In this document: positions 57,701 to 64,000 of the stretch, piece by piece
Position numbering within the stretch: the stretch's first letter is position 1
Layout of the letters: each line of letters opens with the position of its first letter
NCBI RefSeq assembly: GCF_027497995.1
Contig: NZ_JAODBT010000001.1
Coordinates: 744,001 to 808,000 of the forward strand
DNA length: 64,000 nucleotides
Reading direction: 5' to 3'
Origin: Stenotrophomonas sp. Iso1
Lineage (GTDB): Bacteria; Pseudomonadota; Gammaproteobacteria; Xanthomonadales; Xanthomonadaceae
The notes under the pieces: model-generated
Told to the model about the DNA's origin: nothing
What the model saw: only the letters and a program-made list of their open reading frames with translations
The model's database searches: none
Translations under genes and position numbers: made by a program

Positions 57701-58320
57701 CCGACGGCAGTACGGCAGTAGGTGCCAATACGCACATCACCGCTGCTGCAACCAATGCGTTGGCAGCAGGTGAGGGTGCCTCGGTCAGCGCGGCATCGGG
57801 TACGGCGTTGGGCCAGGGGGCCAGCGTCACCGCACAGGGTGCGGTGGCATTGGGTCAGGGCTCGGTAGCCGATCGTGCCAACACGGTGTCGGTGGGCAGC
57901 AGTGGCAGTGAGCGTCAGGTCACCAATGTCGCTGCGGGTACGCAGGCAACCGATGCGGTCAACAAGGGCCAGCTGGACCAAGGCGTCGCCTCGGCCAACA
58001 GCTACACCGACAGCAAGATGAGCAGCCTGACGGACAGCTTCAGCGGTCTGCGCAATGACATGGACAACCGCTTGCGCAATGTCGACCGCCGTATCGACCG
58101 ACAGGGCGCGATGAATGCGGCGATGTTGAACATGGCCACCAGCGCCGCCGGCGTGCGCACCCAGAACCGGGTGGGCGTAGGCGTGGGCTTCCAGAGCGGC
58201 GAGTCGGCACTGTCGCTGGGTTACCAGCGGGCGATCAGTGACCGCGCAACGGTCACCTTCGGTGGCGCGTTCACCAGTGATGACAGTTCGGTAGGCGTCG
58301 GCGCCGGCTTCGGCTGGTAA
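51769..58320 (+). CDS. Trimeric autotransporter adhesin 3 (YadA-like)
   Basis: Largest adhesin, 2183 residues from the ATG at 51769 (GGAG at 51757-51760; a GTG two codons upstream is less likely). The ESPR MNRIYRKVWNKALGQLVVAS is nearly identical to adhesin 1; cleavage near residue 64 (AQA/QS). The head is a run of four ~317-residue modules (residues 330-1610), each ending in a neck (DAVNKxQLD). The stalk contains VGAVETRVNDIDGRI and a 13-fold Gly-Asn repeat. The C-terminal anchor (FSGLRNDMDNRLRNVDRRI then ISDRATVTFGGAF, ending GAGFGW) is intact. Protease 2 follows 156 bases later. Exported by its own C-terminal pore with Bam help; binding partner unknown. Confidence 0.95.
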   Translation: MNRIYRKVWNKALGQLVVASELATSSSPGSVVDERHAHSHRLQALSLAVALGIGAGAMAPLAQAQSVEVGGSAPCLVLASPWLTECATAGSAQASGAKAVAIGASTVASGEGSVALGNDAEASGAFATAQGAQSTAAGQQALANGFRAEASGRGTTAVGSYSVASGDLASAVGYGAEASGDYGVAMGLGAAASGTSTTAVGESAIASGEESTAVGGTTFGGLISTKASGTGASAFGNGAWAVADETTAIGFNSWADADSSVALGANAVAEAANSVAIGANSWAARENTVSVGDAGAERQITNVAAGAEATDAVNKSQLDEVATVAATTNKYFQASGSDDSDAGAYVEGDNATAAGEATNAIGNGASAFGSGANAVADGATAVGMNALAAGQNAAAFGQNAQAIGPGAVAVGGNAVDENGDALINVGGVPVETGATSAGVGGTALGASANADGFAATATGVGAQASGDQSTANGAVANALGDYSTATGSQSLAEGAGTTAVGFNAAAYEDGNVAVGRNASALGEGSLAMGDGAETGFGLFGIGATNAVAIGSGSWAFGDDATAVGANAWAFGQQTTAIGTGAEAGSTNSVALGAGSLADRDNSVSVGSEGAERQITNVADGTEATDAVNKGQLDDVAAVAEEGQKAAKYFTATASDDSDAGAYAEGDNATAAGEATNAIGSGASAFGSGANAVADGATAVGMNALAASQNSAAFGQNAQATGPAAVAVGGNAVDANGNPLITSGGVPVDTGATSAGVGGTALGASASADGFASTATGVGAFAGGAQSSAFGAVASAVGDYSTSVGTQSAATGTSSVAIGGPADLIPGFGIFVDTQASGETSTAVGAGAIASGDYALASGALSEASGTEATAVGFFAYAPGDNASALGAESWASGANSTAVGFYSTSRGVDSTALGSNSEAVAANSVALGANSVADRADSVSVGSDGAERQITNVAAGAEATDAVNKSQLDEVATVAATTNKYFQASGSDDSDAGAYVEGDNATAAGEATNAIGNGASAFGSGANAVADGATAVGMNALAAGQNAAAFGQNAQAIGPGAVAVGGNAVDENGDALINVGGVPVETGATSAGVGGTALGASANADGFAATATGVGAQASGDQSTANGAVANALGDYSTATGSQSLAEGAGTTAVGFNAAAYEDGNVAVGRNASALGEGSLAMGDGAETGFGLFGIGATNAVAIGSGSWAFGDDATAVGANAWAVGQQTTAIGMGSEASGTNSVALGAGSVADRDNSVSVGSEGAERQITHVADGTEATDAVNKGQLDDVAAVAEEGQKVAKYFQASGSDDSDAGAYVEGDNATAAGEATNAIGNGASAFGSGANAVADGATAVGMNALAAGQNAAAFGQNAQAIGPGAVAVGGNAVDENGDALINVGGVPVETGATSAGVGGTALGASANADGFAATATGVGAQASGDQSTANGAVANALGDYSTATGSQSLAEGAGTTAVGFNAAAYEDGNVAVGRNASALGEGSLAMGDGAETGFGLFGIGATNAVAIGSGSWAFGDDATAVGANAWAVGQQTTAIGMGSEASGTNSVALGAGSVADRDNSVSVGSEGAERQITNVADGTEGTDAVNKNQLDAVADLAGETNKYFQASGDGVASASGGNSIAAGSGAKASAERSTALGTASLANANGATAVGADASARATNSTALGRQTSITAVNGVAIGYGAFASNGVNSVAIGSGAGVSGANSVALGAGSRATEANVVSVGAGPGGTGPATRRIINVANGRVAEGSSDAVTGGQLHVTNQRVGAVETRVNDIDGRIGDVEGVAANAVTYDDASRSTLTLSGLQGTTLDNVAAGSIAAGSMQAINGGQLFQSLGNMASFLGGGAGVGMQGMFVAPTYVIQGSSYNNVGAALNALDQQVSSINTRIAGNGNGNGNGNGNGNGNGNGNGNGNGNGPRVASAATDGAAGGTGGAVLGSQAKANDVTGTAMGGNSYAHGPNDTALGSNARVDADGSTAVGANTHITAAATNALAAGEGASVSAASGTALGQGASVTAQGAVALGQGSVADRANTVSVGSSGSERQVTNVAAGTQATDAVNKGQLDQGVASANSYTDSKMSSLTDSFSGLRNDMDNRLRNVDRRIDRQGAMNAAMLNMATSAAGVRTQNRVGVGVGFQSGESALSLGYQRAISDRATVTFGGAFTSDDSSVGVGAGFGW
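52756..56598 (+). repeat. Four tandem ~950-bp in-frame modules in adhesin 3
   Basis: Copies A 52756-53706 (951 bp), B 53707-54705 (999 bp, diverged second half), C 54706-55656 (951 bp) and D 55657-56598 (942 bp). A, C and D are almost identical in DNA; B shares the first half but carries a different head segment (PADLIPGFGIFVDTQASGET). All lengths are multiples of three. A similar module occurs once in adhesin 1 (from 41939). Confidence 0.93.
57454..57531 (+). repeat. Hexanucleotide microsatellite encoding (Gly-Asn)13
   Basis: Thirteen 6-base units: four GGAAAC, then GGCAAT/GGCAAC. They encode GN repeated in the adhesin 3 stalk just before the distal head-like repeats. Six-base units can change copy number without frameshift. 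Confidence 0.95.
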
Positions 58321-58335
58321 CCACGGCAAGGGTTT

Positions 58336-58361
58336 TGCCCCCGTCCGCTGCGGTGGGGGCA
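58336..58361 (+). terminator. GC-rich hairpin between adhesin 3 and protease 2
   Basis: TGCCCCC (58336-58342) pairs with GGGGGCA (58355-58361), with an inner CCGCTGCGG. There is no U-run after it. Same position as the hairpin between adhesin 1 and protease 1, so read-through with attenuation is plausible. Confidence 0.55.
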
Positions 58362-58476
58362 TCCGGGTTCGTGACCATCGGTTGTTTCATCCCCCGATGC
58401 AGCCGGTGCGAGCCAGGACGGCAAAGCAATGCAGCAATGGAGTTCCATCCCTGTTTCACCAGACGAGAGATCGAAC

Positions 58477-60348
58477 ATGAAGAAGAAGACCAAGCTTGGA
58501 GTGGCAGTCGCAGGTGTCGTGCTGATGGCTTCAATCGGTATTCCCATGGCGACCGCTGCAGGTGCCAGTAACTTGCCCACGCGTCCGCTCAGTGCCGCGC
58601 CAGCCGCAGGTGAGGGTGGCTACCGCTTCGTCGTGAAGTACCGTGCCGGTACCAGCGAACTGCGTGATTCGGCCAAGGCCAATCAGGGGATCGGCGCTGC
58701 CGCCAGCCGTGCGGGGCTGAACCGCGCCGTGCCTGCGATGGGCCGCTCGGCTGCGCGTCCGGCCGCAAGTGCCGCGTTGCTGCGCCGCATGGGCAGCCCG
58801 GGCTGGGCCGTCGTCAAGGCCTCGCGCTCGCTCAATGCCGCCGAGTCGGCCGACTTCATCCGTGAGTTGAAGGCCAACCCGGCCGTGGAAAGCGTGGAGA
58901 TCGATCGCCTCTATCAGCACATGAGCACCGTATCCCCCAGCTTCACCCCGAACGATCCGCAGACCTCGGCGCAGTGGAACTTCTACAACGCCATCAGTGG
59001 CGTCAACGCCACCGAGGCATGGGATATCTCGCAGGGTGAAGGCGTGGTGGTGGCTGTGATTGACACCGGCATCGCGCAGGGCAATCCGGACCTGCAGACC
59101 AGCGTCATCCCCGGCTACGACATGATCAGCGACAAGCGCGTGTCACGTCGTGCCACTGACGACCGCGTTGTCGGTGGCTGGGATGTGGGCGACTGGGTCG
59201 AGAAGGATTACTGCACCGGCTGGGCAAGTGCCAACCCGCATGATGCCGATGTCAGTTCGTGGCACGGCAGCCATGTCTCGGGCACCGTCGCGCAGGACAC
59301 CAACAATGGCGTCAACGTCGCGGGTCTGGCGTTCAAAGCGAAGGTGATGCCAGTGCGCGTGCTGGGTTCGTGCGGTGGCTTCGGCAGCGATATCTCCGAC
59401 GGCATCATCTGGGCTGCGGGCGGCGCCGTGCCGGGCCTGCCGGCCAACCAGACGCCAGCAGAAGTGATCAACATGAGCCTGGGTAGCGGCGGGCCGGCAA
59501 GCTGCCCGACCATCTACCAGGACGCCATCAATCAAGCCATCGGGCTGGGCAGCATCATCGTGGTAGCGGCAGGCAACAGCAACGGGAATGCCGGCAGCTA
59601 CACGATGTCGTCGTGCAACAACGTCATCTCGGTGGGCGCCACTGGCTTCAATGGCGGCAAGACCTACTACTCCAACTACGGTTCGCGTGTGGACCTGTCT
59701 GCGCCTGGCGGCAACGCCGAGCAGAACAACAACGGCTGGATCTGGCAGGTAGCCAATCGCGGTACGCAGGGGCCGACCAGTGAATGGGGACCGATTGGCA
59801 TGGTGGGTACCTCCATGGCATCTCCACATGTGGCCGCTGCCGTGGCGATGGTGCAAAGCGTGGTCGATACGCCGCTGACCTGGACGCAGATGCGCGACCT
59901 GCTCGTCTCGACGGTCAGGCCGTTCCCGGTGGCCATTCCGGCCGCCACGCCGATTGGTGCCGGCATCCTCGACATCAAGGCTGCGCTGGACAAGGCCACC
60001 ACGCCACCGTGCGATCCGGAAGTGGACGAATGCGGCCCGGTTGCAACACCGCTGGTCAACAAGGTGGCGCTCACCGGCTTGGCAGGCAACACGGGCAATG
60101 AAGTGCTGTACAGCTTCGAGGCCGAGGCCGGCAAGGTGCTGACCTTCATGACCTACGGTGGCACCGGTGACGTGTCGCTGTATGTCAGCCACGACAACGA
60201 GCCGACCACCGCTTCATCCGACGCCCGCTCCACCCGCGCCGGCAACAGCGAGACGGTGCGCTTCACCACACCGAAGGCGGGCACGTACTTCATCAAGCTG
60301 GTGGGTGTGGCCCCGTATTCGGGCGTCAGCCTGGTTGCGCGCCAGTAA
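58477..60348 (+). CDS. Secreted subtilisin-like serine protease 2
   Basis: S8 protease precursor, 623 residues from the ATG at 58477 (MKKKTKLGVAVAGVVLMASI); 16 upstream in-frame codons are leader. Signal peptide 1-28 or so, propeptide with YRFVVKYRAGTSELRDSAK, catalytic D196 (VVAVIDTGI), H263 (WHGSHVSGT) and S446 (GTSMASPHV), exactly as in protease 1. The C-terminal PPC domain (YSFEAEAGKVLTFMTYGG) ends the chain. Extra cysteines (CDPEVDEC) lie between catalytic and PPC domains in both paralogues. Probably exported by the type II system encoded from 60708 on. Substrates unknown; the neighbouring adhesin is one candidate. Confidence 0.94.
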   Translation: MKKKTKLGVAVAGVVLMASIGIPMATAAGASNLPTRPLSAAPAAGEGGYRFVVKYRAGTSELRDSAKANQGIGAAASRAGLNRAVPAMGRSAARPAASAALLRRMGSPGWAVVKASRSLNAAESADFIRELKANPAVESVEIDRLYQHMSTVSPSFTPNDPQTSAQWNFYNAISGVNATEAWDISQGEGVVVAVIDTGIAQGNPDLQTSVIPGYDMISDKRVSRRATDDRVVGGWDVGDWVEKDYCTGWASANPHDADVSSWHGSHVSGTVAQDTNNGVNVAGLAFKAKVMPVRVLGSCGGFGSDISDGIIWAAGGAVPGLPANQTPAEVINMSLGSGGPASCPTIYQDAINQAIGLGSIIVVAAGNSNGNAGSYTMSSCNNVISVGATGFNGGKTYYSNYGSRVDLSAPGGNAEQNNNGWIWQVANRGTQGPTSEWGPIGMVGTSMASPHVAAAVAMVQSVVDTPLTWTQMRDLLVSTVRPFPVAIPAATPIGAGILDIKAALDKATTPPCDPEVDECGPVATPLVNKVALTGLAGNTGNEVLYSFEAEAGKVLTFMTYGGTGDVSLYVSHDNEPTTASSDARSTRAGNSETVRFTTPKAGTYFIKLVGVAPYSGVSLVARQ

Positions 60349-60367
60349 AAAACCGCACTGCAGCATC

Positions 60368-60396
60368 AAAGAGCCCCGGCCATGCCGGGGCTCTTT
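60368..60396 (+). terminator. Terminator of protease 2
   Basis: Perfect 13-bp stem AAAGAGCCCCGGC/GCCGGGGCTCTTT with loop CAT (60368-60396), followed by GTTTGG. The A and T ends make it usable on both strands. Confidence 0.9.
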
Positions 60397-60643
60397 GTTT
60401 GGACGCATCACCGTCGCCAGCGTTATGCAGGACGGAGAAGCGAATAGCCCGGGCGGTCGCCACAGGTAGCGCGTGGCCACGCTGCGCCGTGGTACGTCGG
60501 GCAAAGCCTGTGTTGCCGCGGCAAAGCGCTGTACCCCGAGTGATGTACCTGGGCTCTGATGTTGGGTCCATGCACAAAAACAACGTAATCCACCTGACGT
60601 TTGCAGATGCTCCGTGAAGCTGGACGTGATGACAGAATATCCA

Positions 60644-60668
60644 CCCGCCATTACGCCCGAATGGCGGG
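60644..60668 (+). promoter_or_regulatory. Hairpin/operator-like inverted repeat before xpsE
   Basis: CCCGCCATT (60644-60652) and AATGGCGGG (60660-60668), a perfect 9-bp inverted repeat 39 bases before the xpsE start. It could be an mRNA leader hairpin or a dimeric repressor site controlling the secretion operon. Confidence 0.45.
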
Positions 60669-60707
60669 GATGAACTGTTAAAGTCCCGACACTTACAGGA
60701 GGATTGC

Positions 60708-62435
60708 GTGAACGCGGCAACCCACCATGTCCAATGTGTACCCACGCCCGTCGACAACATCGTCGCCGAGTTGCTGGCGCAAGGAGGCCTCAAGGAGGCC
60801 GATCTGCTGCGGGCCAGGCAGTTGCACCAGGAGTCCGCTGGCGACCTGTTGGTGCTGCTGGCCCGGTTGGGGCTGGTGTCCGAACGTGACCACGCTGTGG
60901 CCTGTGCCAAAGTGCTGGGCCTGCGCCTGCTCTCCGCCCGCGAACTGCCCGAACAGCCACCAGAGCTGGTGGAAGGCGCCGAGCCCATGCCGCTGCGTTT
61001 TCTCAAACAGTTTCTGGTATTGCCGTTGGGCGAACGCCAAGGCCGCATCCAGCTGTGGATGGTGGATCCGCAGGATACGTACGCGCGCGATGCCATCGCC
61101 TTGGCAACCGGTTGCGAGGTGTCACCGGTGGTCGGTCTGCGCAGCGAGGTGGACGAAGTGATCGAGCGCTGGCACGGTCAGGGCCGCAGCGCGATGGGCA
61201 CCATTCTGGAATCGGCCGACAGTGAAGCCGCGCCGCTGGATGACATCGAGCATCTGCGCGACCTGGCCTCCGAAGCGCCGGTCATCCGGCTGGTGAACCT
61301 GGTGATCCAGCGTGCGGTGGAGCTACGTGCCTCCGACATCCACATTGAGCCCTTCGAGAACCGTTTGAAGGTGCGCTATCGCGTTGATGGCGTGTTGATT
61401 GACGGCGAGAGCCCGCCAGTGAACCTCACCGCGGCGGTGATCAGCCGTATCAAGATCATGGCCAAGCTCAACATCGCCGAACGCCGCCTGCCGCAGGATG
61501 GCCGCATCATGCTGCGCGTGCAGGGCAAGGAGCTGGACCTGCGCGTAAGCACCATGCCCACTGCGCATGGCGAGAGCGTGGTGATGCGTTTGCTTGATCG
61601 CGAAGCGGTGGTGTTTGACTTCCAGCGGCTGGGTTTTTCGGAGGATTTCCTGCCGCAGTTCCGCAAGGTGCTGACCCAGCCGCACGGCATTCTGCTGGTC
61701 ACCGGTCCCACCGGCTCGGGCAAGACCACAACCCTGTACACGGCGCTTAGCCAGCTCAACACCGACAAGGTGAAGATCATCACCGTCGAAGATCCGGTCG
61801 AGTACCAGCTGGAAGGCATCAACCAGATCCAGGCCAAGCCGCAGATCGGTCTGGATTTCGCCAACGCACTGCGCAGCATCGTGCGTCAGGATCCGGACAT
61901 CATCATGATCGGCGAAATGCGCGATTTGGAAACCGCGCGTATCGCCATCCAGTCCGCGCTCACCGGCCACCTGGTGTTGTCCACGCTGCATACCAACAAC
62001 GCTGCGGGCGGTATCACCCGGCTGTTGGACATGGGCGTGGAGGATTACCTGCTCACCTCCACCATCAACGGCATCCTCGCCCAGCGCCTGGTGCGCAAGT
62101 TGGAGCCAACGCATGCGCAACGTTACCCGGCGTCTGCTGAAGAAATCGAACGTTTCAACCTGCGTCGTCATCAACCGCACGGCGATATTTACCTGTACCG
62201 CCCGCAGCCTTCGGCAGTGGCGCCCACCGGCTACAAAGGGCGTACCACCATCGTTGAGTTCCTGGTGATGAATGACGACCTGCGCAACGCCGTGATGCGC
62301 AAAGCCGGCATGGGCGAGATCGAACAACTGGCGCGCGCCGCAGGCATGCGAAGCATGTACGAAGACGGCATCCTCAAGGCATTGCGTGGCGAGACCACGC
62401 TGGAAGAAGTGCTGCGCGTCACGGAGGATGCATGA
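60708..62435 (+). CDS. xpsE: Type II secretion system ATPase (GspE/XpsE)
   Basis: Cytoplasmic hexameric ATPase driving pseudopilus assembly, 575 residues, starting with GTG at 60708 behind a full AGGAGG (60697-60702). N-terminal XpsE domains contact GspL; the core shows LVTGPTGSGKTTTLYTA with P-loop 333-340 (K339), the Asp box ITVEDPVEYQLEG, Walker B IIMIGEMRDLETA and the His box LSTLHTNNA. The C-terminal section that in many GspE proteins has four zinc-binding cysteines has none here. First gene of the xps operon; the product is needed to secrete enzymes such as the two proteases and chitinase. Confidence 0.95.
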   Translation: MNAATHHVQCVPTPVDNIVAELLAQGGLKEADLLRARQLHQESAGDLLVLLARLGLVSERDHAVACAKVLGLRLLSARELPEQPPELVEGAEPMPLRFLKQFLVLPLGERQGRIQLWMVDPQDTYARDAIALATGCEVSPVVGLRSEVDEVIERWHGQGRSAMGTILESADSEAAPLDDIEHLRDLASEAPVIRLVNLVIQRAVELRASDIHIEPFENRLKVRYRVDGVLIDGESPPVNLTAAVISRIKIMAKLNIAERRLPQDGRIMLRVQGKELDLRVSTMPTAHGESVVMRLLDREAVVFDFQRLGFSEDFLPQFRKVLTQPHGILLVTGPTGSGKTTTLYTALSQLNTDKVKIITVEDPVEYQLEGINQIQAKPQIGLDFANALRSIVRQDPDIIMIGEMRDLETARIAIQSALTGHLVLSTLHTNNAAGGITRLLDMGVEDYLLTSTINGILAQRLVRKLEPTHAQRYPASAEEIERFNLRRHQPHGDIYLYRPQPSAVAPTGYKGRTTIVEFLVMNDDLRNAVMRKAGMGEIEQLARAAGMRSMYEDGILKALRGETTLEEVLRVTEDA

Positions 62436-62466
62436 CCAAGCGCCTGCACAGGGAGCCGCTGCGCTG

Positions 62467-63684
62467 ATGCCGCTGTACCGTTACAAGGCACTGGACGCCC
62501 ATGGCGAAATGCTGGACGGGCAGATGGACGCGGCCAGCGACGCCGATGTCATCGCGCGCCTGCAGGAGCAGGGGCATCTGCCCGTGGAGACGAAGCTTGC
62601 CACTGGTTCCGCATTGGAAGGGGTGAGTTGGAAGCAATGGCGGCAACGTCCGTTCTCTGGCGCAGCACTGGTGCAGTTCACCCAACAGCTGGCCACTTTG
62701 CTCGGTGCCGGCCAGCCACTGGATCGTTCGCTGTCCATCCTGTTGGACACACCCGAAGACGCGCGTTCGCGACGGGTGATCGGCGATATCCGCGATGCGG
62801 TACGTGGCGGCGCGCCATTGTCACAAGCGATGGAACGCCAACACGGTCTGTTCTCGCGCCTGTACGTCAACATGGTGCGCGCCGGTGAAGCGGGAGGCAG
62901 CCTGCATGAAACCCTGCAACGTCTGGCTGACTATCTGGAGCGCAGCCAGGAACTCAAGGCGCGCGTGATCAATGCGCTGATCTACCCGGCCATTCTGTTG
63001 CTGGTGGTTGGCGGCGCGTTGCTGTTCCTGCTGGGCTATGTGGTGCCGCAGTTCGCGCAGATGTATGAAAGCCTGGATGTCACCTTGCCGTGGTTCACCA
63101 GCGCGGTGCTGGCAACGGGGCTGTTCGTGCGGCAGTGGTGGCTGGTGTTTGTGGTGGTGCCGGCCGCGGCATTGCTGTGGATTGAACGCAAGCGCCGCGA
63201 TAAGGATTTTCGCCTGGCTTTCGATGGCTGGCTGCTACGGCGGCCGATGGTCGGGGGTCTGGTTGCCAAGCTGGAAACGGCGCGGCTGACGCGCACGCTG
63301 GGCACGTTGCTGCGCAATGGCGTGCCGCTGCTGGCAGGCCTGGGTATCGCCCGTAACGTGCTGGGAAATCGTGCCTTGTCCGCCGATGTGGCCGAGGCGG
63401 CCGAGGCAGTGAAGAACGGTGCAGGATTGGCGGCATCGCTTGGTCGCAATGGTCGTTTCCCGCGCCTGGCGCAACAGATGATGCAGGTGGGCGAGGAGTC
63501 CGGCACGCTGGAAAACATGCTGCTCAAGACCGCCGACACCTTCGAGCAGGAAAGCGCCCGGGCCATCGACCGCATGCTCGCAGCGCTGGTGCCGGTGATC
63601 ACACTGGCATTGGCCTCGGTGGTGGGCGTGGTGATCATTGCGGTGTTGGTGCCGCTGTACGACCTGACCAATGCCATTGGCTGA
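62467..63684 (+). CDS. gspF: Type II secretion inner-membrane platform protein GspF
   Basis: Polytopic inner-membrane protein that couples the GspE motor to the pseudopilus, 405 residues. Two GspF domains: the first from FTQQLATLLGAGQPLDRSL to about residue 165, the second from LETARLTRTLGTLLRNGVPLLAGL on. Three hydrophobic helices (about 170-190, 215-235 and 378-400). MVRAGEAGGSLHETLQRLADYLE and MMQVGEESGTLENML are the family signatures. The ATG at 62467 gives the standard MPLYRYKALDAHGE start; it lies 31 bases after xpsE. Confidence 0.95.
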   Translation: MPLYRYKALDAHGEMLDGQMDAASDADVIARLQEQGHLPVETKLATGSALEGVSWKQWRQRPFSGAALVQFTQQLATLLGAGQPLDRSLSILLDTPEDARSRRVIGDIRDAVRGGAPLSQAMERQHGLFSRLYVNMVRAGEAGGSLHETLQRLADYLERSQELKARVINALIYPAILLLVVGGALLFLLGYVVPQFAQMYESLDVTLPWFTSAVLATGLFVRQWWLVFVVVPAAALLWIERKRRDKDFRLAFDGWLLRRPMVGGLVAKLETARLTRTLGTLLRNGVPLLAGLGIARNVLGNRALSADVAEAAEAVKNGAGLAASLGRNGRFPRLAQQMMQVGEESGTLENMLLKTADTFEQESARAIDRMLAALVPVITLALASVVGVVIIAVLVPLYDLTNAIG

Positions 63685-63712
63685 ACGTTCCGTGCAATCA
63701 AGGATGCAACCT

Positions 63713-64000
63713 ATGAAGCGAACCCTGAAACAACCGGTCTCACGCGCGCGCCAGGCAGGTATGAGCCTGCTGGAAATCATCATCGTCATCGTCCTGATCG
63801 GGGCGGTGCTCACGTTGGTGGGTAGCCGCGTACTGGGCGGTGCCGACCGTGGCAAAGCCAACCTTGCCAAGACCCAGATCCAGACGCTGGCCGGTAAGGT
63901 TGAGAACTTCCAACTCGACACGGGACGCTTGCCAACCAAGCTCGACGAGCTTGCTACACAGCCCGGTGGCAGCAGCGGTTGGCTGGGGCCGTATGCCAAA
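63713..64000 (+). CDS. gspG: Major pseudopilin GspG (C-terminus cut by window edge)
   Basis: Main pseudopilin of the type II secretion system; 96 codons are visible before the right edge. Leader MKRTLKQPVSRARQAG, then the prepilin peptidase site G/M followed by SLLEIIIVIVLIGAVLTLVG, with the essential E at +5 and the hydrophobic N-terminal helix. The mature first residue is Met rather than the usual Phe. Further on, LAKTQIQTLAGKVENFQLD and TGRLPTKLDEL match GspG, including the start of the calcium-loop region WLGPYAK. It starts 28 bases after gspF. Confidence 0.93.
   Translation, partial: MKRTLKQPVSRARQAGMSLLEIIIVIVLIGAVLTLVGSRVLGGADRGKANLAKTQIQTLAGKVENFQLDTGRLPTKLDELATQPGGSSGWLGPYAK

Larger units (their letters stand above)
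60349..60707. other. 359-base region between protease 2 and xpsE
   Basis: Holds the protease 2 terminator and, near xpsE, a perfect hairpin (60644-60668). The middle (60400-60640) has short open frames on both strands, but none has a ribosome site or recognisable protein, and I call no gene. Confidence 0.55.

Noticed and set aside
60399-60617. 72-codon plus-strand frame between protease 2 and xpsE
   Set aside because: No ribosome site, Arg/Ser/Pro-rich composition, and no family resemblance; minus-strand frames over the same bases are equally uninformative.

Overview
The window looks like chromosome from a Xanthomonadaceae bacterium, most probably Stenotrophomonas or a close relative. The GC content is high. 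The gene blocks are typical of that family: etfBA next to rmlBACD, xanB and xanA; a CoA-transferase pair beside a glycosyltransferase; pepA-holC-valS; lptFG; and an Xps-type type II secretion operon. I saw no rRNA, tRNA, CRISPR array, insertion sequence or prophage.

Layout. 1-1486 (minus) holds etfB and a left-truncated etfA. 1732-5188 (plus) is the dTDP-L-rhamnose operon rfbBACD, convergent on xanB/xanA (minus, 5248-8006) across a shared terminator. Together these make the sugar nucleotides for LPS and exopolysaccharide. 8149-9514 is a two-subunit CoA-transferase. 9557-10846 (minus) is a glycosyltransferase and 10927-11565 an AlkB-like dioxygenase. 11510-15157 (minus) is a four-gene MCE/Mla-type lipid ABC transporter. 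Then come thrE, an H-NS-like protein, proS, a DUF4124 protein, pssA, a small gene that I think encodes the DNA polymerase III psi subunit, rimI, and an EamA transporter. A REP-like inverted pair precedes valS, a Pmp3-like protein, holC and pepA. lptFG, an RDD protein, xerD, dsbC, a secreted multidomain GH18 chitinase (minus) and purL follow.

The accessory part is 39.0-60.4 kb. It has three giant trimeric autotransporter adhesins (1900, 1119 and 2183 aa) interleaved with two paralogous secreted subtilases (both 623 aa), in the order adhesin 1 - protease 1 - adhesin 2 - adhesin 3 - protease 2. The adhesins carry large, nearly identical in-frame tandem repeats. Each adhesin is preceded by a related hairpin with a T-tract and a related TTGACG-containing block. 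Each adhesin-protease gap has a GC-rich hairpin and a matching leader just before the protease start. I read this as duplicated adhesin-protease modules. They sit directly upstream of the type II secretion operon (xpsE, gspF, truncated gspG, 60708-64000). The proteases have Sec signal peptides and no translocator domain, so this secretion system is their likely exit route; the proteases may also trim the adhesins.

All functional calls come from reading motifs and family resemblance by eye. No database search was run.
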